Assembly: GCF_017591425.1 (NCBI RefSeq) | Contig: NW_024465886.1 | Span: 1,024,501 to 1,088,500 of the forward strand | DNA from: Ochotona curzoniae | Taxonomy: Eukaryota; Chordata; Mammalia; Lagomorpha; Ochotonidae | Direction of reading: 5' to 3' | DNA: 64,000 nt | Shown: positions 53,937 through 64,000 of the stretch, in pieces | Layout: the number at the start of each line of letters is the position of its first letter | How positions within the stretch are numbered: the first letter of the stretch is position 1 | Notes under the pieces: model-generated | What the model saw: the letters and a program-made list of their open reading frames with translations, nothing else | Told to the model about the DNA's origin: nothing | Database searches by the model: none | Translations under genes and position numbers: made by a program

Positions 53937-54490
53937 GGCAGGTGTTTGGCATGGTGGCTAAGATGTCACTGAAGGGCCTGATGCGATAGCATAGCTATTA
54001 AAGTCCTCGCCTTGAACACACCGGGATCCCATATGGGCACCGGTTCTGATCCCAGGGGTGCCACTTCCCATGCTGCTCCCTGCTCGTGGCCTGGGAAAGC
54101 AGTCAAGGACGGCCCAAAGCTTTGGGACCCTGCACCCCTGTGGGAAACCCAGAAAAAGCTCCTGGCTCCTGGCTTCTGGCTTCAGATAGGCTCAGCTCCA
54201 GCCGTTGCGGCCACTAGGGGAGTGAACCATAGGACGGAAGATCTTCTCTGTCTCTCCTCCTCTCTGTATATCTACCTTTGCAATAAAAATAGATAAATCT
54301 TTAAAAAGCCACTGAGGACACCTGCGACCCATCTCAGCACCCTCGGGTGCAAGCCCCAGCTCTGCTTGCAATTCCAGCTTCCTGCTAACACCCTGGCAGC
54401 GAGCAGGGCTGCTTTGCGCACACGGGAAGCCTGGACTCTGAATTGAGCTCACGGCGCCCAGCTTCAGCCTGGTCTCCATGCAAAAGCTGC
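53937..54490 (+). mobile_element. Old CSINE interrupted by a young CSINE
   Basis: The head (GCAGGTGTTTGGCATGGTGG, AAGATGTCACTG) at 53938-53972 continues after the inserted copy as CCACTGAGGACACCTGCGAC, GCAAGCCCCAGCTCTGC, CAGCTTCCTGCTAACACCC to about 54490. Joining the two parts gives the expected older-subtype order. Confidence 0.85.
53974..54307 (+). mobile_element. Young CSINE nested in an older one
   Basis: GGGCCTGATGCGATAGCATAG, AAAGTCCTCGCCTTGAACAC, GATCCCATATGGGCACCGG, GAACCATAGGACGGAAGATC, AATAAAAATAGATAAATC tail. Flanked by an 8-bp duplication with one mismatch, GTCACTGA at 53965-53972 and GCCACTGA at 54308-54315. Confidence 0.95.
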
Positions 54491-54984
54491 AGGCACTTGG
54501 AAAACAAACAAGCAAAAACAGGACATGTAATATCACTGTGTCTGTCCCATCTGCCCCTTCTCTTTCAGGAAAAAAAAAATAAGTAGATGCGATAAATAAT
54601 AACAGAACCAAGGAGGAAGGTTGGCAAACTGTGAGATGAGATGTGGTCTAAATGTCGAATTTAAAAGCTTCTTGGCCACCAAGGGAAACAGTAAAACAAC
54701 TCGGTTATATAATTCTTATTTTCCAAAAGGAGAAAAATGGTTACATTGGAACTATAATTTCACAAATGTTTCTTGCCATGTTTACCAAACCTTCCCTACC
54801 AAAGCCTTCTTTGGCCCACGTGAAGGCAGGCGATCACTCTAAGGAGCAGAGTCAGTGTCTCCCCGCATGAGGTGCACACACTCCGACTCTGGCCCGACTG
54901 TAAATTCTTAGAGCCATGCCCAAGTGGCTGGCTGCTACCCTGTTAAAGACATGGCAAAGAACACTCTAAAACCAAGTCACATCC

Positions 54985-55150
54985 CCACCTCCCTAATGTT
55001 GCCTGTGTGCCCGGGAGCAAATAGTTTAATCCTCTGAGGCCTGCTTCTGTCATCTATAAGAATGGATAATGACATCTACTTTGGAGAATCATAACAAAGA
55101 AAAACAAATCTATTTGGCAGACACTTTAGACTGCAAAGCACAAAAGATGT
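54985..55150 (+). mobile_element. MIR SINE
   Basis: GTGTGCCCGGGAGCAAATAG, TTTAATCCTCTGAGGCCTGC, GTCATCTATAAGAATGGATA match the MIR core and distal order. Confidence 0.6.
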
Positions 55151-55458
55151 GTGCTTCGCAGCCCATGAATGCGCCCACACAGCAATGCCCCAGTGGATTT
55201 AGTGCATGCCAATCCCATATGTTCCTGCTAGAGGTTTAAAGTGTACATTGGCTGTGCTAAATAGAAATCATAGAAGGCCATTGTTTGGGGCTAAGCTGCT
55301 CCACCATACCCCAACACTTAGGTTCAAGTTCCAGGTCACCAGGCTGGAACGAAGCTAATGTCTGACCTTCTGAGAAATCAGAATTAGAGATTTATCAGTC
55401 AGGCCAATTTCATATATATAACAGGAAGTCAGTTTAGGGCAGGTAAATAATTGGTCTG

Positions 55459-55545
55459 TGGGGCCGACATTGTGACGTCATGGGTGAAACCACTGCTTGC
55501 CTGTGTGAACTCTACATTTAAGGTAAGTAAATAGATCTTTAAACA
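55459..55545 (+). mobile_element. CSINE with internal deletion
   Basis: Head GGGGCCGACATTGTGACGTC followed soon by TTTAAGGTAAGTAAATAGATC, a tail-like sequence; the body is missing. Confidence 0.5.
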
Positions 55546-55649
55546 ATAATAACTGAGCTAGGCAATTGACCCCACACAAAGCAAACGACACAAAGCCACT
55601 ATCGCCTCCTCACAAGGAACAGGCCTTTATAGCCAGTTAAGCAGCAAAG

Positions 55650-55936
55650 GGCCAGCCCTGCAGCGTGCAGGTAAGACCACTGCCTGCAGTGCCAGCAGCC
55701 CATACGGGTGTCAGTTCCAACCCAAATCCCTGTTAATGCCTGGGCAACAGTGGGATCATGACCCAAATAAGTGGGCCCCTGTACGCACATGGCAGAGCCA
55801 GAAAATGCTCCTGGATCCCGGCCTCAGAGAGGCCAACGTCAGCCATTGCAGCGATTTGGGAAGTGAACTGGGCCGTGGCAGACTTTCTCTTCCTCTTTCC
55901 CTGTCTTTCAAATAAATAAACACCTTGAAAAATAAT
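55650..55936 (+). mobile_element. CSINE-family SINE
   Basis: GGGCCAGCCCTGCAGCGTGC head, CAGCAGCCCATACGGGTGTC, AAATAAGTGGGCCCCTGTAC, GCGATTTGGGAAGTGAACTG, CTTTCAAATAAATAAACACC tail. Confidence 0.85.
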
Positions 55937-56079
55937 TGAACAGCAAGACCTCAAGTGTCTTGTTTTTTTTGTGTGTGTGTGTGTGTCTTGTTACATTGGA
56001 CAAGTAAACAGGAACTAAATCAAGCAGATTTCTTGACCACTGACCCCCTTCACTTAGCAAAAAACACACCCCCTAGGAC

Positions 56080-56165
56080 AGGAGTTGGTGGCACGGCAGG
56101 TGAAGACATCGCTTGGGTTGCCTGCCTCCCACATCAGCACTGGCCTCATCAGCAGGTACAAGGTG
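56080..56165 (+). mobile_element. CSINE head fragment
   Basis: GGAGTTGGTGGCACGGCAGG, GACATCGCTTGGGTTGCCTG, then sequence diverges. Confidence 0.45.
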
Positions 56166-56275
56166 CCATGTGCAGGGCATCCCAGTGTGAGCTGAAACAG
56201 CAGGTACCATGGCAACACACAGTCCTTCAGGGTTCCTGGAGAGTCCCCCCTCCTTGGAGGCCCCCAGGTGTCTGT

Positions 56276-56351
56276 GCTGCCCTCAGCTCACTGCCACGCT
56301 GGGCTCATGCTGGGCTGCCCTCAGCTCACTGCCACGCTGGGCTCATGCTGG
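56276..56351. repeat. Perfect 38-bp tandem duplication
   Basis: GCTGCCCTCAGCTCACTGCC starts at 56276 and again at 56314, with identical following bases; a third copy starts and breaks off after GCTGC. Confidence 0.95.
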
Positions 56352-57317
56352 GCTGCTTCTTGCTAGTTGCTCAGACCCACCTCCTCAAGCCCATGGTCTC
56401 TCTGCACTCCTCTGAGCAGTGATCAGGCCCGCTCTGTCTGCAGTCTCCTAACCCAGCCCGGCTCCCTCATTGTTCACCTGGACTGCAGCCACAGATGCGC
56501 TGGGCTAGGAACCACCCAACCACTCTCCCTCCAGGACAGCCGTCCCCTGCCCGTTGGCATGCTCTGTTCTGCTATGCCGGGTGTCCCCTTAGGAGCCATG
56601 CTTTTGAAACTCAAAAACTGGAGCTTCTGAATGTCAAAGACTTTTTTTTTTTTTACCACATCTCTGCCAGCAGTTTCAAAAGTCTGTTTAGACTCTCAGG
56701 ACTGGCTGACGGCGCTTGCTTTCCCACTCCGCACTTCTGCTGAGTCACTGGCTCACTGAGATGAAATGTCCTTCGCCTGGACTCGGGCAAGGGCGGGATG
56801 GCAGGAAGGAGACTGAAACTCTGTTGACGTCTCAGAGCGATCCTCTCTTGTGCCAAGTCAGGGCCCAACCTAGTGACCTGTCCACATCTTCTTGTACTCA
56901 ATCTCTACCAGATTTAACATTTCCCTCCCTAGAAGAGCTGGGTACAGGCATAACAGATTTCATCTCATAAGCTAAATGCAATTGACTGGAAGTGGCTGCC
57001 GGTGGAAGTGTTGGAAAGTTGCTTTGCAGCCTCAGCTGGGCTTGGTGGACAAAGGTGGATTAGTCCCCTGGGACATGGCTGGGGGCTGGTGTGGGGAAAG
57101 GACAGAATGCCAGAAAGGGCCTTGCCTGACTTCCTGCTCCCTGCAAACTCAGAGATTCATCTAGAGCCCTGCTTTCTCAGATCCTATGGGGAAACACTAT
57201 GAAACATTTGGATAGAAGGCCTCTGAAGAGAAGAAGTGTCAACCGTGAAGGATGCTGAATGGTAACTTCATCCCAGGACCTGCACTGCAAAAAACACCCT
57301 CTGGGACTGGCAGAGGG

Positions 57318-57797
57318 TCAGAGCCAGCCACAGGGGCCCCAGCACAACATCAGAGCCAGCCACAGGGACCCCAGCACAATGTCAGAGCCAGCCACAGGGG
57401 CCACAGCACAATGTCAGAGCCAGCCACAGGGGCCACAGCACAATGTCAGAGCCAGCCACTGGGCCCCCAGCACACTGTCAGAGCCAGCCACTGGGCCCCC
57501 AGCACACTGTCAGAGCCAGCCACTGGGACCCCAGCACACTGTCAGAGCCAGCCACAGGGGCCACAGCACACTGTCAGAGCCAGCCACAGGGGCCACAGCA
57601 CACTGTCAGAGCCAGCCACTGGGCCCCCAGCACAATGTCAGAGCCAGCCACTGGGCCCCCAGCACACTGTCAGAGCCAGCCACTGGGCCCCCAGCACACT
57701 GTCAGAGCCAGCCACTGGGGCCACAGCACACTGTCAGAGCCAGCCACTGGGCCCCCAGCACACTGTCAGAGCCAGCCACAGGGGCCCCAGCACAACG
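57318..57797. repeat. 32-bp minisatellite, 15 units
   Basis: Units begin TCAGAGCCAGCCAC and vary at three places (AGGGG/TGGGC, CCCCAG/CCACAG, CAAT/CACT). Fifteen units of exactly 32 bp. Because 32 is not a multiple of three and the unit lacks stops, all three + frames stay open. This produces the 386- and 318-codon frames at 57252-58412 and 57259-58215, which I do not regard as genes. Confidence 0.97.
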
Positions 57798-60469
57798 TCC
57801 TTCAGGTCTCCTCAGCTCTGGCCTTCGGACAACGGGAGAACTCGTGGGATCTTGGCCTTCTGCAGTAAGCACAGAAACCTTGATGTTACCAACTGCTTGC
57901 TTGCCCTCTGGACCTGTGGGCAGTGGGAGCCTCTGCTGGTTTTTAAGCAGAGGGATGAGAGAGAGGCCTTTAGCAAAGCAAGCCCAGCAGGTGTCCACAG
58001 AATGGATGGAAGGGAGACAGGGAGCGGCAAGGACCCTCCTCAGAAATGTTGGGTTGGGCAGAGCAGGATGCTGGCCCGAGGCACAGCGAGAGTACATAGG
58101 ACCACCCCCTCATCTCTTTGGGAATGTCAGGAATGCCCTACAGGAACCACTTGGGCCTTGTCTGGGTTCACCACCAGGAGGCACCCTGCAGAATCACTTG
58201 GTTCCAATTTCATGAGGATGCCTGGGTTATGGTCCCTCCCTCCTCTGCCAGAGGGCTCCCACACAGCATACTGCTGGCCTGATCTGACTCGGGAAGGCCT
58301 CAGTGGGGACCTACAGGAAGACATGCCCAATGCCTACATTCCCAGCATGGCGAGCGTGGCTGAGGAGCCCAAGGGGAGCTCCCAGGGCAAGGGCGGCTTT
58401 CGGCCACCCTGAGAAAGGTCAGGCATTGCTGGGGATGTGGCAGGAGTTCTGGCCCTGTGGGCATCTCTCCAGGGCTTGTAATAGTTCCTCTGAGACACAA
58501 GTCAGTCACTCCCACAAACTCAGCCAGAAACGCAAAAACAAAGGCAAGCAGAGGGGAGGAGAGCCCGCAGGCCTGGGGCTGGAGTGGGGGTGGCACAGCC
58601 TGGCCTGGGAAGAAAGGCAAGGAAACCCTGGGGAGCACTCAGCCAGGCTCCCTTCAGGACGATGTGGGGTCCCTGAAGCCACCCCCTCCTTTTTCTCTGG
58701 GGTTCTGCCCTGGCTTTCCTCCCTGCTGTCCCTGCTTCTCATCGCTCCACCCAAACATGGTCACAACAGAATGTACTTATGAGTCAACCTGAAAGAACCT
58801 CCAGCAGCGGTTTATGACCCATCTCTTCCAGGTCCCCAGCCCCTGCGTGAGCTGGGCACGCATCCCTGGAAGATGGCTGAGCTACCCAGCCAGCCTCTCC
58901 TGGCATTCCAGACCTTGCACCCACCAATCAGGAAAAAGCTGTGATTCTGCAGCCTTGGCTGAGCTGCCTAGATCCCTGTCGGAGGACACCGGGTGGAGGA
59001 GGGCGAAGGGCCCTGTGAGCCTGCTAACTGCAATCAGTTGATCATTCAGCAGCTCACCCCAGCCCAGCACAGAACAAGACAGAGACATGTGCTAAACTCG
59101 CTGAACCCTGGAGGCAACAGGACACGTACCCAACTCTGCAGGCAGACTTCAAGGGGGAGGGGAGGCCAAGAGCCAGGGAAGTGAGCAAGACGCCCTGGGG
59201 AAGGGCCGGAGAGGACCCCGGTGGAAACAGAGCAGAGCCACGTCAGGAGCTAGTGCATGCACAGGCCAGCCTCCCATGAACACAGAGAGAAAAGCAGAGT
59301 GCTGGATTGGGATGAGTTGGCAGAGCAACTCAAGTGGTATGAGTCTGAGATTCATCTCATTCATCATAGAGAAACAGAGGAACTCCATGAGCAAAGGGGG
59401 TCCTTGGGAAGCAGGTGGGCCTTTGCTTTGGGGCTCACAAGCACTCTCAGCCACAGTGGAAAACAACACCCACTGTGGTCCACCACTGGACTGCGTTCAT
59501 TTCAAAGGGTCGGCAGCTCTCAGCAAAATCGCAGTGAGCCGTTGAAGAGGGAGACGCTTCTCCCTTACAGCGGCGATGATCTACAGTGGCCATCCGAAAA
59601 GGCCAGCACCTTCTGGCGTAATCAACTAGCAGATGACTTACAATCACTAATGAAGAGAGACAGCAGACTGCGCCATTCAGCGAGAAGAGACTAGAATCAG
59701 AAAAACAAAAAAATAAGCTGGCAGCGGGTCAGGGTCGGGCGGTGGGGCACAGGCACATGGTCTGAGATGATTCAGTGAACTTTGCCAGTAGAATTCGGAG
59801 TCCACCATTCGGAGTGCACTATCCGTAGTCCAACCGTCTCAACAGTTAGACGCCCAGCGCACAGCTGCACAGGACACTGCCAAACACCCCGTTCCCACTC
59901 CCTTGTCTTGCTAAGGGGAGAGGAATCATTGAAACTCAGTGTGCGCTCTATTTGCTGTGCCCTCGGCCTGGCACACAGGCGTGTCTGCCTACGTGCAGAG
60001 ATGTCTTGTTATCCCCAGGACCCCAGTGGAAAGGGCCATGCCTTCCCATCTCAACAAAGGCCTCGGTCTTTCCAGTTACTGTTGCTGCTTGGTCTCTCCC
60101 CAAAGAACCGTGCCCGAATCTGAGCGTGAAATGGAGGAATTCACAAGACGGGAATAGCCACACTCACATCGAAGCAGCCCTCCTTTGTGTTCAAGGCTTA
60201 CATTGGTAACAAGTGTTCTCTCACACACAGTCTCACTGGAGCCTCAGCTGAGCACAAGCGTAGAACTGGGCAGACGTGTCCTTTCCTATATAACAACCCA
60301 AAGAGCCAGAACTGAAATCTCTATTTTCTGATTTCAAGTTCCCTATTTTTAGATGATATAAACTTTAAAAACAGGCACTGAGAAAGCCTTCTAGATACTC
60401 AGCTGGATAGCGAACTTCTCTCCTCCTGCCTGCTGGGTGACAGACAGTGCCTTCCTGCCGGGAACCTGC
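57798..60469. other. Intergenic, GC-richer, nothing recognised
   Basis: Somewhat GC-richer than its surroundings. A 145-codon + strand frame at 59257-59694 has no family resemblance, and no splice or promoter signals support it. I see no interspersed repeat here that I can name. Confidence 0.5.
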
Positions 60470-60620
60470 TGCTGTTCCCCGAGTGGGAGATATGACTGGA
60501 GTTCTAGGCTCCTGGCCCAGCCCTGGCCATTGTGGCTGTCCGAGGAATAAAATAGTCCTTGTATGCTATCTTTCTATCAATCTGCCTTTCAAATAAATAA
60601 AATGTGTCATTTTTTTAAAA
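60470..60620 (+). mobile_element. CSINE 3' part
   Basis: CCGAGTGGGAGATATGACTG, AGGCTCCTGGCCCAGCCCTG, GCCTTTCAAATAAATAAAATG: middle and tail of a SINE. Confidence 0.7.
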
Positions 60621-60959
60621 GGAAAGATGTTAGAGCTTCTGCTCAACCAGGACTCTAGACACATGCCTCTTTCTGGGACTCAGGTCTCTGGAAATTGTGA
60701 AAGACACAATCAAGGAAATCCTCCCTCCCTCCTCTAATCCACTGTGGATTCACTCCCAACACCAAACAGCAATGTGAGGTATGGCACGGAGGGGAGCTCA
60801 ATGACGGTGGCCACCGCCTACACTCATGTGTAACTCCACATGAGGGGAAAGTTCTGATAGGATACAATATGTGCTACTCGGACAAAACGCACGATGGGAG
60901 CTGAAGGGTTGAGATGCGCTGTCGCTCGTCTTAGTGCCTAGGCACAACTTGCAGCTGAC

Positions 60960-61325
60960 TGATAACTCACACTGGGCCAGTGGTGGTAACGGCCCAAGTA
61001 ACTGTGTTCCTACCAGCAGTGTGAGGGGCCTGGTTGAGTTTCTGGGTCCTTCCTCCTTTCACGCTGGCCTGGCTTATGGCAGACATTTACAGAGGAAACT
61101 ACAAAGAGTGACTCAGTTCATTTGTCTGATCCTGCTCACTGTCTGGGGAACGGCAGAGGCCGCTTAAGGCCTCGGGCCCCTGCACGCACATGGGAGAGCT
61201 GGAAGAGGCTTCAGATCGGCTCAGCTCTGGCCATTGCGGCCCTTGGGGAGTGAACCAGTGGACAGAACTGTCCTTCTATCTGTACAACCTTCAAATAAAC
61301 ATAAATAGAGATTTAAAAAAAAAAG
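60960..61325 (+). mobile_element. CSINE 3' part with decayed upstream SINE
   Basis: A clear 3' half from about 61165 (GGCCTCGGGCCCCTGCACGC, CATGGGAGAGCTGGAAGAGG, GGGGAGTGAACCAGTGGAC, AATAAACATAAATAGAG). A faint older SINE-like stretch lies at 60960-61085. Confidence 0.65.
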
Positions 61326-61355
61326 ATTCTCTATCTCCTCTTTTGTCCCTATTGC

Positions 61356-61379
61356 AAAAAAAAAAAAAAAAAAAAAAAA
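61356..61379. repeat. (A)24 homopolymer
   Basis: A pure A run. It follows sequence that is not a recognisable retroposon. Confidence 0.95.
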
Positions 61380-61798
61380 GTCAGCTGCACAAAGCGCACG
61401 GACTTTGGTGCACTACACATAGATGCGATGAGGAATTGCAGCATCATTTTCCTTCTGTGTTTCCAGAGACCAACTGGCCATCACGTCCTACAGTTGAGGG
61501 ACTTTGCTCTTGGAATTCCAATCGTCTTGCTTGGAGGAGGAACCCTGCCCTCCTCCACGTGCCTTAGCGATGAGCATGAGAACGGAATGGCGGATCGTTC
61601 CGAGCAGTAGCAACATAAGGCAGTGTGCTGGAGCAGCACTCGGCGCCAATCAGTGTAGTGTCTGTATTGTAATAGCTTTTCTCTCTTCCCTCTGAGATCA
61701 GTTCTTACGTGGCACGGTCTGCAGTTGTAACATAGCAAATATATATAGTGATATCACAGCCAAAATTTTATCCCAGAAACTAGCATCCCAAAATCGAG

Positions 61799-62112
61799 CG
61801 GCCAGCACTGTGGTCTAGGGGTTGTAAAGCCACTGCCTGCTGCCAACAGTGCCAGCATCCCTTTTGGAAGCCAGTTCAAGCCTGGCTGCTCCACTTGCCG
61901 TCCAGCTTCCTGCTAATATACCGGGGAGAGCAGTGCAAGATGTCCCAAATCCTTGGGCCCCTGCACCCACGTGGAAACCTGGATGAAACTCTGGCTCCAG
62001 CCTGGCCTGCCCCTACCCATTGCTATAATCTGCTTGTGTGAACAAGTGGGTGGAAGACCCCTTCTTCTCTCTGTAATTCTGCCTTTCAAATAATACATCA
62101 AATAATTCAGTT
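61799..62112 (+). mobile_element. CSINE-family SINE
   Basis: GCGGCCAGCACTGTGGTCTA head, GCCAGCATCCCTTTTGGAAG, CCAAATCCTTGGGCCCCTGC, GTAATTCTGCCTTTCAAATA tail. Confidence 0.88.
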
Positions 62113-62325
62113 TAAAGTTTTATTTATTTTACCGGAAAGTCTGAATGACACAAAGGGAAGATAGACAGTGATAGCTCCCATCCATTGATTACTCTCCAAA
62201 TGGCTGCAACAGCTGGAGCTGAGATGCTCCAAAGGCAGGACTGCAGGGTCTCCCACGTGTGTACAGGGTCATCCTCCACTGCTCTTTCTCCCTCTGTCCT
62301 CCTCATCCAGCTCTCCCCAAATTTC
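62113..62325 (-). mobile_element. CSINE, minus strand, head lost
   Basis: AAAGTTTTATTTATTTTACC, TAGCTCCCATCCATTGATTA, CTCCAAATGGCTGCAACAGC, GGGTCTCCCACGTGTGTAC. It abuts the + strand copy ending at 62112. Confidence 0.75.
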
Positions 62326-62342
62326 AAGTAAATTTTTAAAAA

Positions 62343-62668
62343 GATTTATTTATTTATTTTTATTACAAAGTCAGATATACAGATAGGAGGAGAGACAGAG
62401 AGGAAGATCTTCCGTCCAGTGATTCACTCCCCAAGTGAGCGCAACGGCCGATGCTATGCCGATCCGAAGCCGGGAACCAGGAACCTCTTCCGGGTCTCCC
62501 ACACAGGTACAGGGTCCCAAAGCCCTGGGCCGTCCTCGACTGCTTTCCCAGGCCACAAACAGGGAGCTGGATGGGAAGTGGGGCTGCCAGGATAGAACCA
62601 GTGCCCATATGGGATCCCAGCACATTCAAGGCGAGGACTTTAGCCACTAGGCCACGCCACCAGGCCCT
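62343..62668 (-). mobile_element. Young full-length CSINE, minus strand, with 17-bp duplication
   Basis: It starts GATTTATTTATTTATTTTTA and ends CCACGCCACCAGGCCC, the complement of a complete young copy. AAGTAAATTTTTAAAAA is repeated exactly at 62326-62342 and 62669-62685, so both ends of the insertion are defined. Confidence 0.97.
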
Positions 62669-62733
62669 AAGTAAATTTTTAAAAATTGGGTGATTCTTGT
62701 GAAGTAGAAATAGAGTGGGTAATACACAGTATT

Positions 62734-62962
62734 TTTAGGATTTATTTATTTGTTTTGAAAAGCAGCGTTAGAGAGAAAAGACAAGAGCTTGAGAGCTCTT
62801 TCAACCACTGGTTTACTCCCCAGATGGTCTCAATGGCTGGATGAGCCCAGACCCAGAAGTTCCATTCTGGGTGTCCATGGGAATGTCAGAGCCCAAACAC
62901 GCAGGCCATCCTCCACTACCTTCCCAGTGGCATCAGCAAGGACCTGGATCCGAAGCGGAGCC
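62734..62962 (-). mobile_element. Old CSINE, minus strand
   Basis: GGATTTATTTATTTGTTTTG, CCACTGGTTTACTCCCCAG, ACACGCAGGCCATCCTCCAC, ending near GGATCCGAAGCGGAGCCGC. Confidence 0.7.
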
Positions 62963-63271
62963 GCCCGGCCCGGTGGGGCAGCCTAGTGGCTAAAGTCCTC
63001 GCCTTGCATGTGCCAGGATCCCACGTGGGTGCCGGCTGCCCTACTTCTCATTCAACTCCCTGGGAAAGCAGTCAAGGACAGCCCAAAGCCTTGGGACCTT
63101 GCACCTGCTTGGGAGACCTGGAGAAAGTTCCTGGCTCCTGGCTTTCCACTGGCTCAGCTCCAGCCATTGCAGCTACTTGGGGAGTGAATCAGTAGGCAGA
63201 ACATCTTTCTCTCTGTCTCTCCTTCTCTGAAAAATCTACCTTTCCAATAAAAATAAATAAATCCTAAAAAG
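62963..63271 (+). mobile_element. Young CSINE
   Basis: CCCGGCCCGGTGGGGCAGCC, AAAGTCCTCGCCTTGCATGT, GATCCCACGTGGGTGCCGG, GGAGTGAATCAGTAGGCAG, AATAAAAATAAATAAATCC tail. A deletion of about 25 bases lies before GGGAAAGCAGTC. Confidence 0.92.
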
Positions 63272-63299
63272 GAGAAGGATAAGGAGGAGGAGAATAAAA

Positions 63300-63462
63300 A
63301 GACAAAAAATTAATTATAAGCACAGCGACAGCCAGGACTCCAGCTGCTGCTCATTTGCGATGCCACACAGGGAAGGGCTTCGCCACTACCCGACACGGCC
63401 CCTGAGCAGTCCGGGAGCTCTCTTCTATCTGCAAATCTTCCTTTAAAATAAAAATAAATCTT
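63300..63462 (+). mobile_element. SINE 3' remnant
   Basis: A body of uncertain origin ending in GCAAATCTTCCTTTAAAATA and AAAATAAATCTT, a CSINE-type tail in which the next copy inserted. Confidence 0.5.
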
Positions 63463-63800
63463 GGGCCCAGCGCGGTGGCGCAAGTGGTTAAAGGTCCTCG
63501 CCTTGCACGCCCGGGATCCCATATGGGCGCCGGTTCTAATCCAGGCAGCCCCGCTTCCCTTCCAGCTCCCTGCCTGTGGCCCGGGAAAGCAGTCGAGGAC
63601 GGTCCAAAACTTTGGGACCCTGCACCCGCGTGGGAGACCCGGAAGAGGCTCCTGGCTTCGGATTGGCATAGTATCTGCCCGTTGCGCTCACTTGGGGAGT
63701 GAATCATCGGACGGAAGATCTTCCTCTCTGTCTCTCTTCTCTGTATATCCGCCTTTCCAATGAAAAAATAATAAAAATAAATCTTTAAAAAATAAATAAA
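63463..63800 (+). mobile_element. Young full-length CSINE
   Basis: The best-preserved head here (GGGCCCAGCGCGGTGGCGC) with many intact CpGs, AAAGGTCCTCGCCTTGCACG, GATCCCATATGGGCGCCGG, CATCGGACGGAAGATCTTCC and an AATAAA-rich tail. It sits in the tail of the preceding SINE; AAATAAATCTT occurs on both sides and may be its target duplication. Confidence 0.95.
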
Positions 63801-64000
63801 TAAATAAATCTTTTTTGAAAAAATGAGATTCTGCACATGTGTGAATCTCCTCCTTAAGAGAAAAAAAAAATGAGACAAAAAGAGAGAAGAATGAACTGTT
63901 AACATGAGGTGCAGCTTCTCCTGGCAACAACCAGCCCGAGCTAGCTCAGTGTCGCCCGCTAGCGGGCTCCTGTCCCTCTCCCAGCCTTGCGTCCTGAATC

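Noticed and set aside
57252..58412. 386-codon and 318-codon open frames
   Set aside because: They are mostly the stop-free 32-bp minisatellite read in two phases; the remainder has no recognisable domain and no splice or promoter support.
59257..59694. 145-codon + strand frame
   Set aside because: Considered as a possible retrocopy fragment, but I recognise no parent and see no poly-A tail or flanking duplication.
36762..64000. A second gene such as KLF9, the downstream neighbour of TRPM3 in human
   Set aside because: No zinc-finger or other recognisable exon is present; the neighbour presumably lies beyond the window.

Overview
This is mammalian nuclear DNA. It carries four exons with consensus splice sites and is dense in SINEs, LINE-1 fragments, microsatellites and minisatellites. 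The only protein-coding gene I can support is the 3' end of TRPM3, a melastatin-family cation channel, on the + strand. The dominant SINE is the tRNA-related lagomorph CSINE. Its young copies share a body I associate with pikas (Ochotona) rather than rabbits. Lagomorph is well supported by the repeats; pika is a weaker inference from memory.

Layout. Positions 1-22234 are TRPM3 intron upstream of the first visible exon. This stretch holds SINEs, MIRs, a 3'-truncated 5S rRNA retropseudogene set inside a MIR (6405-6495), a decayed L1 (18759-20395) and microsatellites. The coding exons are 22235-22385 (end of pore loop and S6), 22764-22963 (TRP domain), 25845-25977 (linker and start of coiled coil) and 30907-32359 (coiled coil and long serine-rich C-terminal tail, ending in TAG). 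Joined, they give an uninterrupted frame of 644 residues plus stop. A long AT-rich 3' UTR follows, with candidate polyadenylation signals at 36068 and 36756.

From about 36.8 kb to the end I see no further gene. The region holds three minisatellites: a 21-bp unit at 39340-39766, a ~40-bp unit at 46252-46739 and a 32-bp unit at 57318-57797. It also holds a ~900-bp unclassified retroposon with target-site duplications and a poly-A tail (39818-40717). A second old L1 (about 48045-50950) carries a clean 295-bp solo LTR with a 6-bp target duplication (50563-50857). CSINEs become very dense after 51.8 kb, some nested and some in opposite orientation.

Long open frames outside TRPM3 are explained by stop-free tandem repeats or transposon sequence. 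I see no operon, CRISPR array or multi-gene system. The best candidates for new observations are the tailless 5S retropseudogene, the ~900-bp retroposon, the solo LTR, the switch-like G-rich minisatellite, and an open read-through after the second exon that would give TRPM3 a short alternative C-terminus.
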